Shown here: in pieces, positions 26,435 through 34,257 of the stretch
Numbering within the stretch: position 1 is the first letter of the stretch
How the letters are laid out: the number at the start of each line of letters is the position of its first letter
NCBI RefSeq assembly: GCF_000785535.1
Contig: NZ_CP007595.1
Location: 3,618,439 to 3,682,438 of the forward strand
DNA: 64,000 nucleotides
Origin: Arthrobacter sp. PAMC 25486
GTDB taxonomy: Bacteria > Actinomycetota > Actinomycetes > Actinomycetales > Micrococcaceae
Direction: 5' to 3'
Notes under the pieces: generated by a model
Databases searched by the model: none
What the model was told of the DNA's origin: nothing
Seen by the model: the letters and a program-made list of their open reading frames with translations, nothing else
Translations under genes and position numbers: made by a program

Positions 26435-26463
26435 TTGACATACAAACGCTTGTTCGTTTGAAT
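26435..26463 (+). promoter_or_regulatory. Promoter with operator in its spacer, binding-protein gene
   Basis: TTGACA (26435-26440) and TTGAAT (26458-26463) are separated by exactly 17 bp, and the island operator ACAAACGCTTGTTCGT (26442-26457) fills that spacer. This is the classic layout of a repressible promoter. The site also lies upstream of livH on the other strand. Confidence 0.7.
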
Positions 26464-26557
26464 GACTCTAAGGGTGATTAAGCGCACATGTCAATGAGTG
26501 TTTTGCCCGGTGATCACACTGCCGACAAAGCCGTCGGACATCGAAAGGAACCAAATC

Positions 26558-27784
26558 ATGAATCAGAAAATTGTCAGCAGGCGTGTTTTTACGCGAGGGA
26601 TCGCTGCCGCGGTCGCCATCGGGGCCGTTGCGCTGACCACCAGCTGCGGAAACGCGGAATCAGCAGGGTCGGAGAGCGGCGGGACATTCAAAGTTGGCGT
26701 GTTGGTTGGGCTCACCGGCAGTTATGCTGCGCTGGGTGAACCGGAGCGACAGGCCATTGAACTGTACTTCGAACAGGTCAATGCGGCTGGCGGGATCGAC
26801 GGCAAGAAAGTTGAACTGACAGTCCTGGACAGCGGCAGTGACGAGGGCACGGCAGTCAACCAGTTGCGAAAATTGGCGACCCAGGAGAAAGTTCACGCGG
26901 TGTTGGGACCCAGCTCCAGCGGCGAGTCGATTGCCCTTCAAGCTTTTTCTGCATCATTGAAAGTGCCGGTCATTGCATTGGCTTCGTCCAACAAGATTGT
27001 TCAGCCAGCAGATAAGGCTACCTATATTTTCAAGCAGTACACGGATACGGGAAGCTCCTTGACTGCGCAGCTCGCCCTTGCCAAGGAACGTGGCTGGAAC
27101 AATGTGGCGCTCCTGTCAACCAACGACGCATATGGACAAGATCCTGTGGCCAGCGTCGACGCGCTGGCAGCCGATGCAGGGCTCAAGGTTGTTGGCAAGG
27201 AATCGTTCAATGCCACCGATACGGACGTCACAGCGCAACTGAACAAGCTTGGTGCCAACAATCCTGACGTCGTCCTTGTTTGGGCTGTCAATCCGGCGAA
27301 TGCCATCGTGGCAAAGAGTGCAGCGTCCATCAAATTCAAACCAGTGCTCTTTCATTCTCCGGGGGCCGGCTCCCAGGCATACATTGAAAATTCTGGGGCA
27401 GCTGCAGAAGGGACCCTGTTGGAAGGGTCTAAGGTCCTGGCGGCCGACTCCATGGCCAAGGATGATCCGCAGTATGACATCACCCAAAAGTTGGTCAAGG
27501 ACTTCACAGCCAAACATGGCACCCCGCCTGGCCAGTACGCTGCCAATGGCTGGGACGGTGCGATCCTTCTTGAACACGCCATCAAGGCTGGCAAGGTCGA
27601 TCCGGGCAACTTGGATGCGGCTCGAAAATCAATTCGGGATGCGTTGGAAAACAACGTCAAGGACGTCGTCGGGGTCAACGCCATCTATACATTCACCCCT
27701 GATTATCACGGATCCAAGTCATTGGCCGGTCTGGCCGTGTTGAGTGTCAAGGACGGCAAGTTCGTCATCGATCACGCCTACTGA
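26558..27784 (+). CDS. ABC transporter substrate-binding lipoprotein (LivK type)
   Basis: A 408-residue periplasmic-type receptor of the Leu/Ile/Val-binding family. The N-terminus carries twin arginines (SRRVFTRG), a hydrophobic stretch and a lipobox-like LTTSC, so it is exported and lipid-anchored at Cys about residue 32. The mature part begins FKVGVLVGLTGSYAALGEPE, with LGPSSSGESIAL and GWDGAILLEHAI typical of the fold. AAAGGA lies upstream of ATG 26558. It supplies substrate to the LivH / fused LivM-LivG / LivF importer encoded divergently. Confidence 0.9.
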   Translation: MNQKIVSRRVFTRGIAAAVAIGAVALTTSCGNAESAGSESGGTFKVGVLVGLTGSYAALGEPERQAIELYFEQVNAAGGIDGKKVELTVLDSGSDEGTAVNQLRKLATQEKVHAVLGPSSSGESIALQAFSASLKVPVIALASSNKIVQPADKATYIFKQYTDTGSSLTAQLALAKERGWNNVALLSTNDAYGQDPVASVDALAADAGLKVVGKESFNATDTDVTAQLNKLGANNPDVVLVWAVNPANAIVAKSAASIKFKPVLFHSPGAGSQAYIENSGAAAEGTLLEGSKVLAADSMAKDDPQYDITQKLVKDFTAKHGTPPGQYAANGWDGAILLEHAIKAGKVDPGNLDAARKSIRDALENNVKDVVGVNAIYTFTPDYHGSKSLAGLAVLSVKDGKFVIDHAY

Positions 27785-27823
27785 CCAGTTAAGGGCGTGA
27801 TCGAGGGTTGATCCAATATTTTG

Positions 27824-27855
27824 GGCCGGGCTTCCTGTCAAAGTGGAGCCCGGCC
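27824..27855 (+). terminator. Terminator-like hairpin after binding-protein gene
   Basis: GGCCGGGCT pairs with AGCCCGGCC across a 14-base loop, 40 bp downstream of the stop, with no good T-tract on the plus strand. Confidence 0.45.
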
Positions 27856-28057
27856 TAAAGTGCCCTAACGCGGAGCTGGGCAAGCCAAACCGGTCATTGC
27901 AAAATGCGTCCTTCCTCTTTGTTGGTCCGGGATTTCCGTGTTGCGAGAACCGGTGTTCGATGGTTCAGGCACTCGCCGCGGCGCTTATCTGGCTCGCGGG
28001 GAAGGGTGCAGTTCTTGTTCTGGTTGGGAACTAGGCGTCTGGTGGCGAACGACCTCA

Positions 28058-28072
28058 CAATCGCTTGTTTGC
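28058..28072. promoter_or_regulatory. Operator-like site upstream of tetR2
   Basis: ACAATCGCTTGTTTG keeps the CGCTTGTT arm of the island operator and sits just before a TATAAA box, suggesting that tetR2 is autoregulated or controlled by its paralogue. Confidence 0.45.
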
Positions 28073-28193
28073 CAGGATTATAAATGGCAGTGTTGAGATA
28101 TTGTCAAGCTCCTCGATTGGTGGGGTGGTCTGGAGTTTCACCCGTTTCGTGGTGATGTGGAGAAATGTTGGCTCGAAAAAGGGGATGGTGAAG

Positions 28194-28829
28194 ATGACAG
28201 TAGTCGCAGAACGTGGCACTGCTCAAGCAATACGGGAAGAGGCTGCAAAGCTGTTCTTTGAGCGCGGCTACGACGCCACATCCTTGCGGCAAGTTGCGGC
28301 TGCTGTTGGGTTGAAAGTGGGGAGCCTGTACAACCACATTGAAAGCAAGGAACATCTACTGCTTCAAATAATGGGCGGCATTATCGATGATCTGTTGGTG
28401 CTTCAACAGGAGGCACTTGCAGGACCCGGTGACCCCATCGAGAAACTGCGGAGGGTTCTGGATTGCCACATTCGATTCCATGCTGAGCGTGCCCAAGAAG
28501 TTTTCATTGGAAATGCTGAACTGCGTTCCCTGCCATCCGATGCGCGTGAGGTCGTGATTGAAAAACGTCGAGAGTACGAACACATCATCCAGTCGCTGAT
28601 AGTCGAAGGAGGCCAAGCGCAGTTGGCGGTCGTGTTGGACCCGCGTATCCACACCTACAGCATCGTTGCCCAAGCCACCCATATTGCAGGGTGGTACAAG
28701 CCTGGCGGGCGGCTTGATATGAGCGCAATCATCTCCATTTACACGAAACTCGCCCTGCGGGAATTGGGTGTTGCTGATGCGGATGATCGGGTTGACACGA
28801 GCATGAGTTCCGGTTCAACATCAGACTAA
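28194..28829 (+). CDS. TetR-family regulator 2
   Basis: A 211-residue TetR protein, clear paralogue of the one at 14054: the HTH (AAKLFFERGYDATSLRQVAA, KVGSLYNHIESKEHLL) and the core segment FHAERAQEVFIGNAELRSLP are nearly identical, while the ligand-binding helices differ more. The start MTVVAERG at 28194 matches the paralogue's start and has AAGGGG nine bases upstream. It is the last gene before the right direct repeat. Nearly identical recognition helices suggest both proteins read the same operator while sensing different ligands; that is inference. Confidence 0.85.
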   Translation: MTVVAERGTAQAIREEAAKLFFERGYDATSLRQVAAAVGLKVGSLYNHIESKEHLLLQIMGGIIDDLLVLQQEALAGPGDPIEKLRRVLDCHIRFHAERAQEVFIGNAELRSLPSDAREVVIEKRREYEHIIQSLIVEGGQAQLAVVLDPRIHTYSIVAQATHIAGWYKPGGRLDMSAIISIYTKLALRELGVADADDRVDTSMSSGSTSD

Positions 28830-28842
28830 AACAGTCTCCGAC

Positions 28843-29222
28843 CGGGATTCATTCAAGAGTAGAATGACAGGCACAGCATGGGTGATGAACTGGCAATGCT
28901 GGAGGCCGTTTAGCCGTCGGCAGGGACTTCCCACCCCGTCATACAAAACTCATCCTAATCAGTGCAAAGTGGAGAGTATTTAGTATCACTTATTGTTGCA
29001 AGTGCACTATGCAGAAAAAGGTCAAAACAGCTTATTGGCAGCTCGAAATCGACCCCTGACGGGACAGCGGGGATATAAACGTTGAAAAGCGTTGATATGT
29101 GACATGTGGTGAACTTGGCTCTGACCAGGGGCGGTAGTCTTCTGCTTGTCTTGGAGCTGGCAATTTTGAGTGTCTATCCCACTGAGCAGTTTCGGTTCGA
29201 ATCCGAACGAGCCTAGGTGACT
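28843..29222. repeat. Right copy of diverged long direct repeat (DR-R)
   Basis: Matches 405-790 in the same orientation, best over a 45-bp core from about 28957. The distal part contains a sequence that folds like a tRNA T-arm: TTCGGTTCGAATCCGAA at 29191-29207, followed by GAGCC that could pair with an upstream GGCTC, but no full tRNA cloverleaf is found. It directly follows tetR2 and precedes a serine-recombinase remnant. Confidence 0.7.
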
Positions 29223-29468
29223 GGATTGCTGCTATCCCGAGCTGATGTTGCCAGCTAGCTTGCCGCAAGGTCTTTTAAGGCCCGTGCCTCACAACCCTAA
29301 GGATGCGAGACGTCTTACCGCCCCGGTGGTCACCATGACACAAGGTGCTCGTTTCCGCGGAATTATGCACGCTGGCTTGTCGCCGGTGATTCTCGTAACC
29401 ATGCCTCACAGGCTTCTGGCTGAATCAGTGTACTCATCGTTGGTTACGAAACGCATTGGAGCAGGGAT

Positions 29469-30085
29469 ATGAAGAACCTGATCGTCTACGCACGCGTTTC
29501 AACCAGGCAGTAATCCACCGACCGGCAGCAAGCGCACCTGGTCACGGCTGGGGTGCGGCGGGATGACCTGTACGTCGACCACGGGGTCAGCGGAGCGCTG
29601 GCCTCCCGGCCGGCCCTCGACAGGGCGTAGGGCGCTCTGGACGAGGTGGACACCCTGGTCATCACCGCTTGGACAGCTTGGGCCGATCCACCGTGAACAT
29701 GCTCGGCTTATCCGAACAGCTCCGCAGCCGGAACGTTAACTTGTGCGTGCTGAACTTGGGAGGCGGGAACGTGGACACCGGTACCCCGATGGGGTCCATG
29801 GTCTTGACCGTCATGGCGGCCTTGGCCCTAATGGAGCTGGAGATCAAACGCGAACGTGTCACCGACTTCGTGACCAGGTGCCGAGCCGCAGCCCACGACC
29901 TCGGTGGGAGGCGCCCGGCCTTCACTGACAGTCAGATCGCAAACGCACGCCGCTTCATCCACGCCGGACAGCCGGCCACCCACGTGGCCCGCGACCTGGG
30001 CATGTCCGGAGCCACCCTCTACCGCTGCATGGCCGACCTCGACGCCCGAGAATGGGTCAGAACCGGCGGTTTCATGCCCTCGTAG
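29469..30085 (+). pseudogene. Serine recombinase (resolvase/invertase) remnant
   Basis: The first frame from ATG 29469 reads MKNLIVYARVSTRQ, the catalytic-serine N-terminus of resolvase/invertase proteins, then hits TAA, TAG and TGA. After a one-base loss near 29667 the next frame continues LDSLGRSTVNMLGLSEQL, then MELEIKRERVTDF, and finishes with an HTH tail (HVARDLGMSGATLYRCM) to 30085. Total length matches a Tn3-type resolvase of about 200 residues, so the gene is nearly full length but dead. It lies just outside the right direct repeat and may once have mobilised the neighbouring segment. Confidence 0.85.
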
Positions 30086-30268
30086 TAAGGGGATTCCCCG
30101 CAAGGCTCTGGGTGACTTCCATTGACAAGGTTTTGCGATGACCGCTTGAACCTGCTGTACGATCTATGCCGTTTCTACGGCGAACCCATTTTTATGCCGA
30201 CAAGCAGACCCGAGCGGGAGGGGCGGGCAAGGAGTGCATAGAAATGCTCTCAACTTGCCCGCCGCGTG

Positions 30269-30586
30269 TTACTGGTGTTGCGCTGGTCGTCTCAAGCTGT
30301 CCGAGGACCAGATACTGCTGGTGTCGCAGTGTCCGCCTCCTCCTACTTGACGGTCCGGTACTACTGGTGTTGCTCTGGTTATCTCAAGCTGTCGACGACC
30401 AGGAATTACTGGTACTGCTGGTGTTGCTTTGGTCGTCTCAAGATGTCCGACGACCGAGTGCTGCTGGTGTTGCAGTGTCCGCCTCCTACTGCTTGACGGT
30501 CCGGTACTGCTGGTGTTGCTTTGGTCGTCTCAAGCTGTCGACGACCAGTTATTACTGCAACGGTTTATTACTGCAACGGTGCTTCC
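30269..30586. repeat. Array of alternating hairpin-forming repeats
   Basis: At least six units of 43-53 bp begin with TACTGCTGGTGTTGC or close variants, at about 30269, 30312, 30359, 30412, 30459 and 30505. Two tails alternate in the order A-B-A-A-B-A. Tail A contains TGGTCGTC, a ten-base loop and GACGACCA (perfect 8-bp stem); tail B ends CTTGACGGTCCGG. The array closes with a doubled TTATTACTGCAACGG. All three plus-strand frames stay open over much of it because of composition, but the translations are low-complexity and share no domain. Function unknown. Confidence 0.7.
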
Positions 30587-30869
30587 CCCTTGGACAAGCA
30601 ACTACAACTATTGTGGGCGGGGGAACTTCCGTTCTCTTTTTCTCACGAGAAAAAATATAGCCATACTCTGAGATCTCGTCAAGTCGACTCTGAGTGTCTG
30701 AGTTTGACCGCCTTTTGAGGTCGGCACGCAACCCATCTTGTGGCTCGCAATGGTGCAGCCGCACTTGATCGAAGTCGTCTGTTCTAGTGATTGGTGCCGG
30801 TCTCTTCCTCGCGTCTGGGCTACTAGCAGATCCTGCCCTTTTGCCCGCCGGCCCCAGATCCAGGTGGTT

Positions 30870-31220
30870 TTAGGTCTGTGGAGGGCCGCGGGTATCAGCG
30901 TTAGTGTCGGCCCGGGGGCGTCTTTGCGTGCTGGTTCGGGCGCGGTGGTGTGTGAGTTCGTTTTTGAGGGCCGTGTTTTCGGTTTCCAGGGACAGGACCA
31001 GGCTGATGCCGGAGAGGTTGAGTCCCTGGGCGAGGAGTTCTGCGATCCGTCGCAGGGTCACCAGGTCCTCCTCGCTGTAGCGGCGCGTGCCGCCTTCGGT
31101 GCATCCCGGTTCCAGGAGTCCCTTGCGTTCGTAGAGGCGAAGGTTTTGCTGGCCGGTCCCTACGAGTTCGGCCGCGACGGAGATCGCGTACACCCCGCGT
31201 GCCTGCGGATCCTGGACCAC
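30870..31220 (-). CDS. hspR: MerR/HspR-type heat-shock repressor
   Basis: A 116-residue MerR-family regulator of the HspR type. The winged HTH starts VYAISVAAELVGTGQQNLRLYERKG (split: ISVAAELVGTGQQNLRLYER, then GLLEPGCTEGGTRRYSEEDL), followed by a coiled-coil helix LRRIAELLAQGLNLSGI. It is divergent from hsp20, the usual arrangement for repressor and target, although no clear HAIR-type repeat was found. GTG 31220 is used as start. HspR proteins normally repress dnaK or clpB/hsp20 genes and need a chaperone as co-repressor. Confidence 0.82.
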   Translation of the reverse strand: MVQDPQARGVYAISVAAELVGTGQQNLRLYERKGLLEPGCTEGGTRRYSEEDLVTLRRIAELLAQGLNLSGISLVLSLETENTALKNELTHHRARTSTQRRPRADTNADTRGPPQT

Positions 31221-31275
31221 AATGCTGCGCAGCCTTCCTTTATCTTGGAAATTTTAGGGCCGACGAATTGACTTC

Positions 31276-31304
31276 TTGCACCAGTGTGGCAGTTGTGTTA
31301 TAAA
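31276..31304 (+). promoter_or_regulatory. hsp20 promoter
   Basis: TTGCAC (31276-31281) and TATAAA (31299-31304) are 17 bp apart, about 100 bp before the hsp20 start. An alternative -35, TTGACT, lies at 31268. The canonical HspR inverted repeat is not evident. Confidence 0.55.
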
Positions 31305-31405
31305 AAATCTATGCCCGCCGCAACAGGTTGTGGTGGAGATTAAAAAGTGAAGATGGCAACAAGTGACACTGAGATCCAGTGGTGTTGTGAAGGAGAGAGA
31401 AAGCC

Positions 31406-31828
31406 ATGTTGATGCGTACAGACCCGTTCCGTGAACTCGACCGGCTCGCCGCGCAGGTGCTGGGGACTGCGGCACGCCCGGCAGCGATGTCGATGGATGC
31501 TTGGCGTGAGGGGGACATCTTCGAGGTTGAGTTTGACCTGCCAGGGGTGAGCCCGGATTCGATCAATCTGGATGTGGAACGCAATGTGGTCACCGTGCGG
31601 GCCGAACGTCCGGCCCTGGACGGGGACAAGGAGATGCTCGCCGCCGAGCGTCCACGCGGGGTGTTCAGCCGCCAGTTGGTCCTGGGTGAGAACCTGGACA
31701 CACAGAATATCCAGGCCAGTTACGACAACGGCGTGCTCGGGCTGCGCATTCCGGTGGCGGAACAGGCCAAGCCTCGCAAGATCGAGATCACCACCAAGGA
31801 AGGGGACCAGCAGGCCATCAACTCCTGA
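31406..31828 (+). CDS. Hsp20 small heat-shock protein
   Basis: A 140-residue alpha-crystallin-type chaperone. The core (residues 30-125) shows [39 protein letters not shown] and the conserved [11 protein letters not shown], with a short N-terminal arm and a C-terminal extension lacking a clear IxI motif. It holds unfolding proteins as an ATP-independent oligomer in the cytoplasm. AAGGAGAG lies upstream of the ATG. It is divergent from the HspR-type gene and followed by a terminator. Confidence 0.92.
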   Translation: MLMRTDPFRELDRLAAQVLGTAARPAAMSMDAWREGDIFEVEFDLPGVSPDSINLDVERNVVTVRAERPALDGDKEMLAAERPRGVFSRQLVLGENLDTQNIQASYDNGVLGLRIPVAEQAKPRKIEITTKEGDQQAINS

Positions 31829-32148
31829 TCGGTGACGGCGCCCCGCCAGTTAGTGAGCAACGCCTCAGGGCGATACTTGATTGGAAGGCTACGGACGAGG
31901 AAAGGCAATTATTTTCCGGGCCGGGGGCAGGGTCGCGGGGGCCCAAGAAATCGAACCAGACGGTAGCCGGTGCGGCACGCCACAGCACCCAACACGCAAA
32001 TTAGGTGGAGGTTGTTGGCCCTACCTCCCGCACCGATGGTCCCCGGCTCAGTGGTGCCGGGGACCATCGGTTTCATCCACGATCACAGGCGCAGCGGGCG
32101 GTGTCGATGTCAGGGACCGTTGGCAGTTGAGAGGAAGTGAGGGACGTC
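31829..32148. other. Intergenic region after hsp20
   Basis: Contains the hairpin at 32033-32070. Open frames across it show no family resemblance and no ribosome site. Confidence 0.5.
32033..32070 (+). terminator. Terminator-like hairpin between hsp20 and J-domain gene
   Basis: A 15-bp perfect inverted repeat (CCGATGGTCCCCGGC and complement) with an eight-base loop, followed by TTTCAT. Confidence 0.6.
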
Positions 32149-32508
32149 GTGACGGCTGCGCCGGATTTCTATGCGGTTCTGCACCTGGCCCCGGACGCCA
32201 CTACCGGTGATGTCGGGCGCGCGTACAGGTCCCTGTTGCGCCGCCATCACCCGGACACCGCCCCTGTGACGGCCACGCCGGCGCATGCCCGCCGCGAGCG
32301 TGAGCTGCTGCAGGAGATTATGGATGCCCACGCCGTATTGGCCGATCCGGTCCAAAGGGCTCTCTATGACCGTCAACTGGCAGGGGCTGCGTCCGGTCCC
32401 GGCCCTTCCGCTAGGGCCCCGGTGTCCAGGCCGGCAACTTCTTTTGTTCAGCCGGCGATCATCGTCGGTCCGCTTTGGTGGGAACCACCTGTAAGGAGGT
32501 GCATTTAG
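32149..32508 (+). CDS. J-domain-only protein
   Basis: A 119-residue protein consisting of a J domain (DFYAVLHLAPDATTGDVGRAYRSLLRRHHPD over residues 6-36, with the essential HPD) and an HxxL-type helix ending VQRALYDRQL, then a proline-rich tail. It lacks the G/F, zinc and C-terminal domains of DnaJ, so it would recruit an Hsp70 to a specific client. GTG 32149 is preferred over GTG 32137 because AGGGA lies five bases before it. Its stop touches the start of the next gene with no gap, suggesting a coupled pair. Confidence 0.8.
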   Translation: MTAAPDFYAVLHLAPDATTGDVGRAYRSLLRRHHPDTAPVTATPAHARRERELLQEIMDAHAVLADPVQRALYDRQLAGAASGPGPSARAPVSRPATSFVQPAIIVGPLWWEPPVRRCI

Positions 32509-32874
32509 ATGAGTGCATGGCGGCGGTACGATTCTCTCTTGTTGCCGGCGTTCCATGAACGCTTCGAGCAGCGCTGGGGAAAGGGCACGGCTCCGTTTCT
32601 TGACCCGGAACTACACGAACAACCCATGCCCCGGGCTCAGTGGATCAACGTCGATACGGGGGCCGCGCTGGCCGTCGTCCCGGTATGGGCCGAGGATGAC
32701 AGACACCGCTCCTTCGCCCTGTTCTACCTCCCGCCAGCCGGTGACATCTGGCTCTTGCGGCCAGGAATCACGGACTACATTGAAACCCAACAAAGCGACC
32801 ACATCACCCTGCGCAACGACGCCTTCAAAAAAGCAGTGGAGCACGCCAAAACCTTCATCTACGGACCCGACTAG
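32509..32874 (+). CDS. Hypothetical protein coupled to J-domain gene
   Basis: A 121-residue soluble protein I do not recognise. It begins MSAWRRYDSLLLPAFHERFEQRW, is rich in aromatic residues (PPAGDIWLLRPG, IETQQSDHITLRNDAF) and ends in a helix with AKTFIYGPD. GGAGG precedes the ATG, which directly abuts the J-domain stop codon. The coupling suggests it is a partner or client of the J protein, possibly a stress-related hold; that is inference only. Confidence 0.7.
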   Translation: MSAWRRYDSLLLPAFHERFEQRWGKGTAPFLDPELHEQPMPRAQWINVDTGAALAVVPVWAEDDRHRSFALFYLPPAGDIWLLRPGITDYIETQQSDHITLRNDAFKKAVEHAKTFIYGPD

Positions 32875-33029
32875 GTCTCCATCGCCTAGCCGAAACCCCC
32901 ATTTAAGAGTAGAAATAGCCAACCATCTTAGGGGGCTGGCTGGCCACGTAGCCCACCTGCTTGATCCGGCGGTTTATGCGCAGCAAAAAACGCCTCCGCA
33001 GGAAGGCAGAAAAGGGGCTTGATTAGGCT

Positions 33030-33398
33030 TTAGTGCTGGGGTGTCCGTGGACGATGCCGGATGGCATGGTCGATGCAGTAACCGGTCCAGGGTCGGGCTT
33101 CAAGCCTGTCTTGCGGGATCGGCTGCCGACATTCCAGGCAGTTCCCGTAGGTGCCGTCAGTGATCCGGGCCAGCGCTTCGTTAATTTCTCCCAGGAGCTC
33201 AGTCTGGTGTGCGAGCAGTGAGGTCTCCTGGGAGATCTCGAAGAGCGTGGATGCGCCCTCCGGGTTCTGATCATCGACATGCAGGTCACGGAGGGTGGCT
33301 TCGATGGACGCTATCTCGGCGCGTCGGCTCTCCATCTGCCTCAGGATACGGTCCCGCTCGTCCTCCAGCAGAGAACGGAAGTGCTCAGCATCAATCAT
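33030..33398 (-). CDS. DksA/TraR-type zinc-finger protein
   Basis: A 122-residue protein of the DksA/TraR family: a long N-terminal coiled coil (ERDRILRQMESRRAEIASIE), a hinge, then ALARITDGTYGNCLECRQPI and RPWTGYCIDH, giving a Cys4-type zinc finger. The coiled-coil tip lacks an obvious Asp-Ala catalytic pair, so RNA-polymerase secondary-channel action is not assured. ATG 33398 is used; a TTG 18 bases upstream is possible. Gram-positive relatives often serve stress or sporulation-like regulation. Confidence 0.8.
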   Translation of the reverse strand: MIDAEHFRSLLEDERDRILRQMESRRAEIASIEATLRDLHVDDQNPEGASTLFEISQETSLLAHQTELLGEINEALARITDGTYGNCLECRQPIPQDRLEARPWTGYCIDHAIRHRPRTPQH

Positions 33399-33689
33399 GA
33401 ACAAAGGGTACGACAATCATCCGGTGAATAGAGCGGTTCGGTTATGGAGAGCATGGCTGGGATGGGTCAATCATCCGCCCCTGATGTCAGGCCATGCCCC
33501 GACGCTGTGACTGTTAGTTCGGAATGGCGGTTTCTTCACACCTCGGTTTGGCGGTCTAGCTGATTCCGATGACGAGGGTCGGACCGAACTCATTAGAAAT
33601 TCATTCATTTGCTTCCCAACCTGTACCTAGACTCACGTTCGTGAAGCATAGCTTGGCGCCCTGCGCAGCTGCTTGCAGTTGAACGTAAG

Positions 33690-34031
33690 GTTGATCCACA
33701 TGAGGCCTTCGCACGAGTACATCTTTTAGAAGGTCCGTGGATCACCGCTCGCGCCGCGAAAATGGGACCGCAAATCGCAGTCTTCCTGGAAGTCACACCG
33801 CCTGAGCAACGCCTCGAGGTATTCGCCCTGGCCCACGGCATGAGTGTCCGCGAGATGGAACTCTTGGGCATGCTCGCAGACGGAAGCGATACAAAACGCG
33901 TTGCCCAGCGGATGTTCATGTCGGAGCTAACGGTGCAGGCCCACCCTAAATCCATCTTCGCGAAGTCCCAGACCCACAAGCGCCAATCCCTTCTCTCCCA
34001 GATTCTCGGAACTCGCGCGGACCAAAGGTGA
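33690..34031 (+). pseudogene. LuxR-type regulator C-terminal remnant
   Basis: From 33762 the frame carries a LuxR-type HTH (GMSVREMELLGMLADGSD, then KRVAQRMFMSELTVQAHPKSIFAK), with the usual VQxHLKSIF written as VQAHPKSIF. Similarity seems to extend upstream in frame (LLEGPWITARAAKMG), but no start or N-terminal sensor domain remains. It is a truncated AlkB/GerE-like regulator and is probably inactive. Confidence 0.65.
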
Positions 34032-34257
34032 AACCAGAAGTGACAATGCGCTTGAAGTCATTTTGCGGTACCCGGCCAAATACACATTTTCCGCCATCAT
34101 TGCGCTCCCCGTCGATGACCGGGACGGGTGTTTGGAAGCTGACACGGATCGTCCCGGTTAGTTTGGCCTCTTCAAATTTGAGGCGACATATGAAATAGTC
34201 GAGACGTTCAAGCCAAACTGTGAGCTTGTCCAAGGCAAACCATGAGAGGGAGTTAAC

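Larger units (their letters stand above)
27785..28193. other. Intergenic region before tetR2
   Basis: Holds a weak terminator (27824-27855) after the binding-protein gene, an operator-like site ACAATCGCTTGTTTG (28058-28072) and a possible TATAAA -10 element at 28079-28084 upstream of tetR2. No gene recognised. Confidence 0.5.

Noticed and set aside
29110..29220. Functional tRNA gene
   Set aside because: Only a T-arm and a partial acceptor stem can be drawn; no credible anticodon arm.
30269..30586. CRISPR array
   Set aside because: Units are contiguous with two recurring tails; there are no unique spacers and no cas genes.
30166..30660. Repetitive plus-strand frames (rich in Leu, Cys, Trp)
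   Set aside because: Open only because of the tandem repeats; all frames give low-complexity text without a domain.
31221..31405. Canonical HAIR operator for HspR
   Set aside because: No CTTGAGT-N7-ACTCAAG-like repeat seen in the hspR/hsp20 gap.
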